DNA of 33,539 bases. It comes from DASZMJ01 sp035551935 (lineage in GTDB: Bacteria; Planctomycetota; Planctomycetia; Isosphaerales; Isosphaeraceae). Every line of letters begins with the position of its first letter. Positions within the stretch are counted from its first letter, which is position 1. Shown piece by piece: positions 27,960 through 33,539 of the stretch. The notes below the pieces were generated by a model, which did no database searches, was not told where the DNA came from, and was given only the letters and a program-made list of their open reading frames with translations. The stretch is taken from assembly GCA_035551935.1 (NCBI GenBank), contig DASZMJ010000563.1:1-33539 (forward strand), in the 5' to 3' direction. The position numbers were made by a program, and so were the translations under genes.

Positions 27960-28778
27960 TCAACCCCAGGGGAAGTCGAGCGCCTCGGCCCGGTCGGCGA
28001 AGTCGGCGAGGGGGTCGTCGACCTTGAGCCGTTCCAGGAGCCGCGCGACCGCCTCCGGGGCGCCGCAGAGTCGGAGCTCGCCGCCCGCCCGCCGGCACCG
28101 CGCCGCGAGCGCCAGGAGCGCCGCCACGGCCAGGCTCGGCAGCATCTCGACGGCCGACAGGTCGACGACGATCCGCGCCTGCCCCCGGCGCTCGACCAGC
28201 TCGATCAGGGCCCGCCGCGCCGCGCGGACCTCGGCGTCGCCGAGCAGTTGCATCGTGCCGATCCCGACGCAGACGACGCCCCGCGAGCGGTCGAACTGGC
28301 GGTACGCGAACGCCGGCGCCGGCAGGGTCGTCGCGGCGGCCTCCTCCCGGCGCGAGGGTATCGCCGCGACGCCCACCGGGCTGACCGCCTGGAACGCCGC
28401 GCGGAGGCCCGAGGCGCTCGCCGGGTCGTCGCGGTTCGGCGTCAGCCACTCCAGCGGGTCGATCTCGTCCGGCAGGGGCTCGGGCTCGACCCGGACGGCG
28501 AAGGTCAGCGGGCCGACGCCCAGCTCGTCGCCGTCGCCGAGGGTGGCCACGTCGCCGGCGTCGAGGTCGTGGCCGTTGACCATCGTGCCGCCGGCCAGGC
28601 CGCGGACGACCAGGTGCGGCCCGCGCCGCTCGATCGCGCACTGGCGGCCGCCGACGCCCGGGCTCCTCGGCCGGAGGTGGCACGCCCGATCCCTGCCGAT
28701 CAGGAACCGGCCGGCGCGCAGCGGGATCTCCGCCCCCAGCGGCCGGCCCCGCACGACGACCAGCTTCATATCCCCCAT
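27960..28778 (-). CDS. FHA plus STAS domain signalling protein
   Basis: A 272-residue cytosolic protein. The N-terminal FHA domain (about 5-95) shows FLIGRDRACHLR, RQCAIERRG and GGTMVNGHDL; FHA domains bind phospho-threonine peptides, using the Arg of GRD and a Ser or Gly around the third block. A linker leads to a STAS domain (about 160-265) with IVVDLSAVEMLPSLAVAALLAL, like anti-sigma-factor antagonists that are regulated by Ser phosphorylation. The start is the ATG at 28778 with AGGGGA nearby; a second ATG three codons on is possible. It is directly upstream of the kinase gene, so it may read or receive that kinase's phosphorylation (inference). Confidence 0.86.
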   Translation of the reverse strand: MGDMKLVVVRGRPLGAEIPLRAGRFLIGRDRACHLRPRSPGVGGRQCAIERRGPHLVVRGLAGGTMVNGHDLDAGDVATLGDGDELGVGPLTFAVRVEPEPLPDEIDPLEWLTPNRDDPASASGLRAAFQAVSPVGVAAIPSRREEAAATTLPAPAFAYRQFDRSRGVVCVGIGTMQLLGDAEVRAARRALIELVERRGQARIVVDLSAVEMLPSLAVAALLALAARCRRAGGELRLCGAPEAVARLLERLKVDDPLADFADRAEALDFPWG

Positions 28779-28866
28779 CGTCGTCCCCTAACCCCGCCGA
28801 CGTCCCGTCCCGTATCGAGGCCCGGCCAGAGACCCTTCGAACTCGGCCGCCCCCGGCTCCATCCAC

Positions 28867-29290
28867 GATGTCATCGCCGCGCGGCGGCCCTCCCCAACGT
28901 TAGTTCCCCAACTCCAACCCGTCAAAAATGGCGACGCCAGGACCCTCGACGCGCGATCGACCGGTCGCGAGCCGCGGGTCGAGCATCGCGACCCAATGGG
29001 AGGGGCAGGAGGCCGACGAGGACACCGACGCCGCCCACCGCCTCCGCGCCGCCGCCGAGCGCGCCCTCGGCGCCCGGAGCCTCGCCGACGACGACCTCCG
29101 GAAGGCCGGGGGCGGCTCGCCCAGGGACGACGTGCCCGGCTGGCTCGACTTGTTCCAGCCTTCGTTTCCGGCCTTCGTAGGGTCCGCTCTTGCGGACCTC
29201 TTCGATCCCATCGTCGAAGAGGTCCGCAAGAGCGGACCCTACGAAGAGCGATCCATTCCCGCGATTCGCTATGACACGTCGCCGACGCCC
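28867..29290. other. Intergenic interval with palindrome
   Basis: Lies between the FHA/STAS gene start and the stop of the thioredoxin-fold gene. Up to about 29170 it contains GC-rich sequence with coding-like composition on the plus strand (from ATG 28928, LRAAAERALGARSLADDDL, PRDDVPGWLDLFQPSF) but no ribosome site and no stop before it runs into the antisense of the next gene. The palindrome at 29173-29246 follows at once. It may be the remnant of a gene whose 3' end was replaced by the repeat. Confidence 0.45.
29173..29246. repeat. Perfect 33-bp inverted repeat
   Basis: Arms 29173-29205 and 29214-29246 are exact reverse complements with an 8-base loop. The arm contains GTAGGGTCCGCTCTTGCGGACC, whose inner part (GGTCCGC...GCGGACC) is again palindromic, so the element has a two-level symmetry like the 8856-8918 repeat. 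Confidence 0.88.
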
Positions 29291-30529
29291 TCAGGGCGCC
29301 TTGGCCTGCTTCATCTCTTCCAGGAGGTCGTCCACCGACTTGTCGAGGGCCTTGGCGTCGCCGGGGAGCTTGTCGCGGATGACGCCCTGGGCGTCGAGGA
29401 CATAGAAGGTCGGACAGGCCGCGACCTGCCAGCGCTCGGCGATCGGGCCGCCCGGCTCGCCGTCGAACCACGATCGCCACGACATCCGCTCGCGTTCCAC
29501 GACCCTCTTCGCACGATCCCGGTCCGCGTCGCCGTCGACGCCGAGGAGGACGAACGGTCGATCCGCCAGCCGGGCGACGAGCTCCCGTTCGTGGGGGACC
29601 ATCCGGATGGCCGGGCCGCACCACGAGCCCCAGAAGCTCAGGACGACGACCTTGCCGCGGAAGTCGCTCAGCTTCAATCGCTTGCCGTCGAGGTCCTCCC
29701 CCTCGATCTCGGGGCCGACCCGGCCGATGGCCAGGTCGCGGATCTGCCGGAGCATGCCCCGGGCCAACTCCGCCAGCGTCGTCTCGCGGCCCCGCCCCTT
29801 CACCACGACGTCGCCGAACTCCTCGATGGTCCGGTTGAGCATCGTTTCGGCCTCGGCGGTCGCGGCGCCGAGGCCGGTCTTCCGGATGTAGTCCATGTAT
29901 TCCGGGACCAGCCGGCCGGCCATGAAGGCCGCATGGGCGTTCTTCTTCGGCTGGTCGAAGTAGGGGTTACGAGCCAGGTACGAGCGGTTCATAAGCAACA
30001 CGGCCAGGGCCAGGGCGAACTGGCCGCGCTGTCCGCGGTCCTTCGCTTTTTCCGAGGCGACGCGCAGGAAATGCTCCGACGCGGGCGACGGGTATTGGAA
30101 CGACAGCGAGAGGCGTCGGACGGTGAACAATCGCGGGTCGTCGTACAGGGCCCGACTCTCCATGAGCTCCAGGGCCCGTTTCAGCGAGGGGTAGAGGCCG
30201 CGGTCGCCGATCGGGACCAACATCGCCTTCTCGACGATCCACAACAATGCATCCGTCGCGGCGGGGTCGTCGGGGTACTTCTCGGCCAGCGCGAGGAGCC
30301 CGGGCAGGAATACCCAGACGGGCCACTCTCGATACTTCGCCTCCCTCAACTTCATCTGGCTTATCAGTATGGGCTCGTCGCCGGGCGGGTAGCGCTCCCT
30401 CCATTGATCCTCCGCCAGCTTGCACGCCGTGACCAGCGCCTCGTAACGCTCCTTGGGCGAGTCCGAGCCGTCTGCCCGCGGGGCCAGCATCGGCGCCACG
30501 ACCGTCAGGGCGATCACCGCGGTCCACAT
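29291..30529 (-). CDS. Exported TlpA-like thioredoxin-fold protein lacking the second CxxC cysteine
   Basis: A 412-residue protein. The ATG at 30529 has GGAGG about 6 bases upstream and begins a signal peptide (MWTAVIALTVVAPMLAPRA). Residues 25-265 are helical, with no recognised domain. The C-terminal 140 residues form a redoxin/TlpA domain (GEDLDGKRLKLSDFRGKVVVLSFWGSW). The active site reads WCGPA at 303-307, so the resolving Cys of CGPC is Ala; the DNA (TGC GGC CCG GCC) is unambiguous. Another Cys at 372 directly precedes the cis-Pro (ACPTFYVLD) and might replace it in redox chemistry. Likely a periplasmic thiol or peroxide-handling protein. Divergent from the AhpD-like gene, 174 bases between starts. 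Confidence 0.87.
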   Translation of the reverse strand: MWTAVIALTVVAPMLAPRADGSDSPKERYEALVTACKLAEDQWRERYPPGDEPILISQMKLREAKYREWPVWVFLPGLLALAEKYPDDPAATDALLWIVEKAMLVPIGDRGLYPSLKRALELMESRALYDDPRLFTVRRLSLSFQYPSPASEHFLRVASEKAKDRGQRGQFALALAVLLMNRSYLARNPYFDQPKKNAHAAFMAGRLVPEYMDYIRKTGLGAATAEAETMLNRTIEEFGDVVVKGRGRETTLAELARGMLRQIRDLAIGRVGPEIEGEDLDGKRLKLSDFRGKVVVLSFWGSWCGPAIRMVPHERELVARLADRPFVLLGVDGDADRDRAKRVVERERMSWRSWFDGEPGGPIAERWQVAACPTFYVLDAQGVIRDKLPGDAKALDKSVDDLLEEMKQAKAP

Positions 30530-30703
30530 GGAGACCTCCGCTCGTGTCAGGGATGAGCCCCTCCCGGCAGGCGACACGTCCCGATTCTACGGGGGCGCAC
30601 CGTGGGGGGTAAAGCATGGAGGTTGCGTTGCGAACGGTCGATCGGTTAAGAGGGGGATGTGCCCGCGATGTCCCCGAAATCCTCCAGAATTGGAGATCAT
30701 CCC

Positions 30704-31273
30704 ATGGCCTGGATCAAGACAGTCCGCCCCGAGGACGATCCAAGGGTGGCGGAGGCGATGGGGGCGCAGCATGCGTTGTACCCCGAGGAGTACGGCGAGC
30801 CGGTGCCGAGCGTCGACACGGAGGGCGCGGCGGGGATCGTGGCCGTCCACAGCCTGATCCCGGAGGCGCTCCGGCATTCGTTCGCGACCTTCGGCGCCCT
30901 CATGTCCCCCGAGTTGCCGCTGTCGCGGCGGCAGCACGAGATGATCGCGACGGTGGTCTCACTGACCAACCGGTGCCACTACTGAATCGAGTCGCACGCA
31001 GAGTTTCTGCGTCGGGCGACCCTCGATGACGAACTCGTCCGTGCCCTGCGCGAGGACGTGGCCAAGGCGCCGATCTCGGAGCAGGACCGGGCGATGGTAT
31101 CGTATGTCATCCAACTCACCAAGGACGCCACCCGCCTCGGCCCCGACGACCTCGACCGCCTCCGCGCCGCCGGCTTCGACGACCGCGCCATCCTCCAGAT
31201 CACCCTGATCGCCTCGTGGTTCAACGCCATCAACCGGGTTGCGGATGCGTTGGGAGTGGGTAGGGATGGATGA
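30704..31273 (+). CDS. AhpD-like peroxidase-related protein, probable selenoprotein with in-frame TGA
   Basis: The frame from ATG 30704 (GGAGA at 30692-30696) to TGA 31271-31273 codes for 189 residues if the in-frame TGA at 30983-30985 (codon 94) is read, the usual size of the AhpD/carboxymuconolactone-decarboxylase peroxidase-related family. The signature region reads EMIATVVSLTNRCHY-U-IESHAEFL: Glu79, Cys91, codon 94 and His98 have the spacing of AhpD Glu118, Cys130, Cys133 and His137, so the TGA replaces the nucleophilic Cys. Homologous sequence continues in the same frame and with normal codon use on both sides. A SECIS-like stem-loop follows directly. Many neighbouring genes end in TGA, so the code is not reassigned. 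A 5-bp hairpin (30682-30695) may hide the ribosome site. Alternative: a one-base nonsense mutation. Confidence 0.82.
30986..31027 (+). promoter_or_regulatory. Candidate bacterial SECIS element
   Basis: Begins at the base after the TGA. Three stacked stems: ATCGA 30986-30990 with TCGAT 31023-31027; GTCGC 30991-30995 with GCGAC 31016-31020; ACGCAG 30996-31001 with CTGCGT 31007-31012, extendable by an A-T pair to leave loop GTT. Bulges (CGG and CC) are only on the 3' side. A G-U at the apical loop and 16-17 bases from TGA to loop agree with bacterial SECIS elements such as fdhF. The stem uses GCA, TTT and CGT codons, rare here. Confidence 0.75.
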
Positions 31274-31381
31274 AGAGGAATCGATCCGCAGATGTCGCAG
31301 ATGAGAATGATAAAGAGCATTGAAAATTCATAATTTCAATAGGTTATTTCATCTGCGGCTTCTGCGGATCGATTCCTCTTC
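31272..31381. repeat. Long imperfect hairpin between the AhpD-like gene and xerD
   Basis: Outer arms of 21 perfect bases (31272-31292 and 31361-31381), an inner 9-base pair of arms (CGCAGATGA 31296-31304 with TCATCTGCG 31349-31357), and an AT-rich centre containing ATTGAAA 31319-31325 with TTTCAAT 31334-31340. It starts on the AhpD-like stop codon, so it may terminate that transcript. Its base composition and word repetition (CATCTGCGG, CTGCGGATCGATTCC) suggest a dispersed repeat. Confidence 0.8.
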
Positions 31382-31408
31382 TCCCCATCATCTCATAGGA
31401 CAACGACC

Positions 31409-32326
31409 ATGCCCCCGCGACCCGACAAGGACGCCGACCCGCTGGGGTCGTTCCTTCATTATCTGATGGCCGAGTGCGGCCTGGCGGCGAACACGCTGGC
31501 GGCGTACCGATCGGACGTGGCGCGGTTCGCGCGGTGGCGGAAGCGGCACGCGCCGGGGCCGTTGGAAGAGATCGACATCCAGGACCTGGAGGGATACGTC
31601 CAGCACCTCCACGACGCGGGCCTGGCCCCGAGCAGCGTGGCGCGGCACATGGCGAGCCTGTCGACGTACTTCCGGTTCCTGATCTTCGACGGTCGCCTCG
31701 CCGAGAACGTCGCCCGGCTCCTGGTGGCGCCGACGCTCTGGGACCGCCTGCCGACGGTGCTCGGGCCGGCATCGGTCGAGAGGCTGTTGGAGTCGCCATC
31801 GCCCTCGACGCCGCTGGGACGTCGCGACCGCGCGGCCCTGGAGACGCTCTACGCGACCGGTTGCCGGGCGTCGGAGGTGGTGAACCTGCGGCCGAGGGAC
31901 GTCGACCTCGTCGCCGGCCTGGCGCGGTGCGTGGGCAAGGGGGACAAGGAGCGGATCGTCCCCCTCGGCTCGCGCGCCCGCTCGGCGTTGTCGGCCTATC
32001 TCGAGACGGCCCGCCCTACCCTGGTCGCCCGTCGTCCGGCGACGGAGACCGTCTTCGTCGCCCGTTCCGGCCGACCTTTGTCCCGGAACGGCCTCTGGCG
32101 GATCGTCAAGACCCACGCCCGCGCCGCCGGGCTCTCGAACGCCGAGGCCGTCAGCCCGCACACCCTCCGCCACAGCTTCGCCACCCACCTCCTCGCCGGC
32201 GGCGCCGACCTCCGCGTCGTCCAGGAGCTGCTCGGCCACTCCTCCATCGCCACCACCCAGGTCTACACCCGCGTCGAGATGTCGCGGCTCCTCGCGGTCC
32301 ACCGGACGTTCCACCCGAGGGGGTGA
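31409..32326 (+). CDS. xerD: XerD-type tyrosine recombinase
   Basis: A 305-residue site-specific recombinase, the usual length of XerC/XerD. The N-terminal SAM-like DNA-binding domain covers about 10-100 (LAANTLAAYRSDVARF, SVARHMASLSTYFRFL). All catalytic residues are present: Arg153 (GCRASEV), Lys177 (GKGDKER), His251 and Arg254 (HTLRHSFATHLL), His277 (LGHSSI) and Tyr286 (VYTRVE), with spacing matching E. coli XerD. XerD acts with XerC at dif to resolve chromosome dimers; no dif-like site is certain here, and a mobile-element role cannot be excluded. It lies 27 bases after a long inverted repeat and converges with the VapD-like gene, stops 10 bases apart. Confidence 0.92.
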   Translation: MPPRPDKDADPLGSFLHYLMAECGLAANTLAAYRSDVARFARWRKRHAPGPLEEIDIQDLEGYVQHLHDAGLAPSSVARHMASLSTYFRFLIFDGRLAENVARLLVAPTLWDRLPTVLGPASVERLLESPSPSTPLGRRDRAALETLYATGCRASEVVNLRPRDVDLVAGLARCVGKGDKERIVPLGSRARSALSAYLETARPTLVARRPATETVFVARSGRPLSRNGLWRIVKTHARAAGLSNAEAVSPHTLRHSFATHLLAGGADLRVVQELLGHSSIATTQVYTRVEMSRLLAVHRTFHPRG

Positions 32327-32336
32327 GGCCATCGGG

Positions 32337-32717
32337 TCAGGCGTCGGGTGCGCCTTTCTGGACGGCGGGCATGAGGTCGTTGAACTCCTCGATGCGGAGC
32401 ATTCGGATATCGCGGACGGAGACGGCGAACCAGGGGAGGTTGCGGGACAGGTCGATCGTCGCGAGGACGCAGGTCACGGCGTTGATGCCCTCGCCGCCGA
32501 AATACACGCTCCCCTGCTGCCAGTTGAAGCCGTGCCGCTGCAGGACGCGCCGGATCTCGGCAGAGGCGCCGTTAGAGGGGTCGCCGTAGTTGAGCCTCAA
32601 CGAGTCGATATCCATATCGAAGCGGATAGCGTACGCGCGCCCCTCCCTCTTCGGCATCGGCGGGATTTCCGGCCGGACCTGCCGTGCCTTCGGCTCGTCG
32701 ATGGTCCGGGTGGTCAT
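32337..32717 (-). CDS. VapD-like (Cas2-fold) endoribonuclease-family protein
   Basis: A 126-residue protein; the ATG at 32717 has GAGGGG about 7 bases upstream. Residues from about 28 match the VapD family: YAIRFDMDIDSLRLNYG, EIRRVLQRHGFNWQQGSVYFG, INAVTCVLATIDL, LPWFAVSVRDIRMLRIEEFNDL. VapD proteins have a ferredoxin-like fold related to Cas2, and some are RNases that act as toxins or in persistence. The N-terminal 27 residues, basic and Pro-rich, exceed the usual 90-100-residue length. No obvious antitoxin ORF is adjacent, and no CRISPR array is present, so this is not Cas2. Weakly, it might form a unit with the PDZ gene 100 bases upstream. Confidence 0.85.
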   Translation of the reverse strand: MTTRTIDEPKARQVRPEIPPMPKREGRAYAIRFDMDIDSLRLNYGDPSNGASAEIRRVLQRHGFNWQQGSVYFGGEGINAVTCVLATIDLSRNLPWFAVSVRDIRMLRIEEFNDLMPAVQKGAPDA

Positions 32718-32817
32718 GGTTCGCCCCTCGTGGCGGGTCGTCGCGGGATCGTGAGTGATACGGTCGTTCCATTGTATCTGAGTCGTGCGATGCCGTCCCG
32801 TCGCGATGCTCGACGGC

Positions 32818-33539
32818 TCAACGACGTACGCCGGTCGGAACGACCGAGGGGGCGGGCGGGGTCGTCGTCGGCAAAGCTGGCATTGTCCGCACTGGATCAC
32901 GGAGGACCAGCGTCATGCGGTGCTCACGCGGGCCGCGACGGACGACGCAGTGCAACGTCCCCTCCGCGGCAAGAGCGTTGCGTAGTTCGAAGAGGCTTGC
33001 CTTTTCGACCGAGTTGCCCTCAAACTTGAGCAGCACGTCGCCCGGACGCACCCCAGCCGCCGCGCCGGGGCTATCCGCCTCGACTTGGCGGACGATCACC
33101 GAGCTATCCTGGCGCACGAGCCGGAGTCCGCTCAAGTTCCAGCGGAGATCCGATCGGCCGTAGCCCTTCCCTTCGCGCAAATAGGCCCTCTGTCCCGCGA
33201 AATCAAGCGTCACCACGAAGCGCGACCAGAAGCCGAGACCCAGGAGATTGTACTGTCCGTCGTTGAACCCGGGTCGCTCCACGGCGAAGCTGCTCAGAGT
33301 TAGTCGAGTTCCGATACAATACGTATTCTCTGTTATTCCGGCCATTGTCCGGTTCTTGGTATGGCTGTAGTTTCGCAGGATTCCTCTCCCGAGTCGGTCC
33401 TGAAACGTCTGCGATTCAATCGTGCCACAGCCGGAGCAGACAAACGCCGTCGAGACGAGGAACCGGAGCTCCTCTCCTCCAATCGGACCCGGGCCGGCCG
33501 CGCCGAGTTGGGCGGCGATCGAGGGAGGTTCTTCTCCAC
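32818..33539 (-). CDS. Retropepsin-like/PDZ protein, 5' end beyond window, degenerate catalytic motif
   Basis: The frame is open to the right edge, so about 240 C-terminal residues are visible; the ATG at 33345 is internal, as homologous-looking sequence continues upstream in the same frame. It contains the end of an aspartyl-protease-like domain (ELRFLVSTAF..., then ESQTFQDRLGRG, NTYCIGTRLTLSSF, GQYNLLGLGFWSRFVVTLDF) and a PDZ domain (SSVIVRQVEADSPGAAAGVRPGDVLLKFEG), followed by a Pro/Thr tail. In the position where the family has the catalytic LVDTGA, the sequence reads LVSTAF, so Asp and Gly are both lost. It may be an inactive binding protein. A CSGC pair follows at once, possibly forming a disulfide or metal site. 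Confidence 0.72.
   Translation of the reverse strand, partial: GEEPPSIAAQLGAAGPGPIGGEELRFLVSTAFVCSGCGTIESQTFQDRLGRGILRNYSHTKNRTMAGITENTYCIGTRLTLSSFAVERPGFNDGQYNLLGLGFWSRFVVTLDFAGQRAYLREGKGYGRSDLRWNLSGLRLVRQDSSVIVRQVEADSPGAAAGVRPGDVLLKFEGNSVEKASLFELRNALAAEGTLHCVVRRGPREHRMTLVLRDPVRTMPALPTTTPPAPSVVPTGVRR

Noticed and set aside
28928..30556. Plus-strand ORF opposite the thioredoxin-fold gene
   Set aside because: Beyond 29290 it is antisense shadow; only the first 245 bases are worth attention as a possible remnant.
30983..30985. Simple nonsense mutation giving a pseudogene
   Set aside because: Possible, but the location at the catalytic Cys, intact frame afterwards, adjacent large stem-loop and locally altered codon choice favour selenocysteine. 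Not fully excluded.
33333..33539. 68-residue minus-strand ORF at the right edge
   Set aside because: It is in a different frame from the PDZ/aspartyl-protease-like gene, which continues through this segment with homologous-looking sequence.

Overview
The window is a high-GC bacterial chromosome segment, almost certainly from a planctomycete and most likely the Isosphaeraceae. The pointers are a PSCyt1/DUF1549/DUF1553 gene, a Tat-type DUF1501 gene, a 'LEDRTVMSS' planctomycete extracellular export motif, a kinase next to an FHA/STAS protein, and strong G/C preference at third codon positions. The family assignment is inference from gene content. No tRNA, rRNA, CRISPR array or insertion sequence was recognised.

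Layout, left to right. 1-3275: tail of a lysine-rich protein, then a PSCyt1/DUF1549/DUF1553 protein (-). 3415-6564: a two-domain iron-type ABC permease followed after 3 bases by an RsmB-type RNA m5C methyltransferase (+). 7106-10268: secreted small protein, secreted epoxide-hydrolase-like protein, and an SH3/TPR protein (+), separated by hairpin repeats. 10335-10940: non-coding composite repeat, copy A. 11227-12757: two membrane proteins (+). 12853-15801: GT4 glycosyltransferase and a duplicated, Phe/Gly-rich extracellular protein (-). 16081-22630: a tight minus-strand cluster, M28 peptidase -> polytopic glycosyltransferase -> polytopic glycosyltransferase -> aminofutalosine synthase MqnE, in which the first three genes overlap by 4 bases. 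22825-24655: small membrane-anchored protein and a DUF1501 protein (convergent). 24850-25510: composite repeat copy B, inverted relative to A. 25558-28778: VOC protein, then FHA/STAS protein -> Ser/Thr kinase with TPRs (-). 29173-29246: perfect 33-bp palindrome. 29291-31273: thioredoxin-fold protein (-) divergent from an AhpD-like protein (+). 31272-33539: long hairpin, XerD-like recombinase (+), VapD-like nuclease and a partial PDZ protein with a degenerate aspartyl-protease domain (-).

The two strongest discoveries are as follows. (1) The AhpD-like gene at 30704-31273 reads through an in-frame TGA exactly where the family has the second, nucleophilic Cys of CxxC. The TGA is followed at once by a 16-17 bp stem-loop whose apical loop begins with GU, built partly from codons that are rare in this genome. 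This is what a bacterial selenocysteine codon plus SECIS looks like. (2) Copies A and B are collinear, diverged, inverted copies of one unusual non-coding element of about 0.6 kb. Each has a conserved leader and an ordered series of 'GCGCCGAACGAACCCA' and 'GCGGAACGAAGCCACTTC' type blocks.

Functionally the window mixes menaquinone biosynthesis (MqnE), cell-surface glycosylation, RNA modification, phospho-signalling and thiol or selenol redox chemistry. The redox genes sit together around 29.3-31.3 kb.
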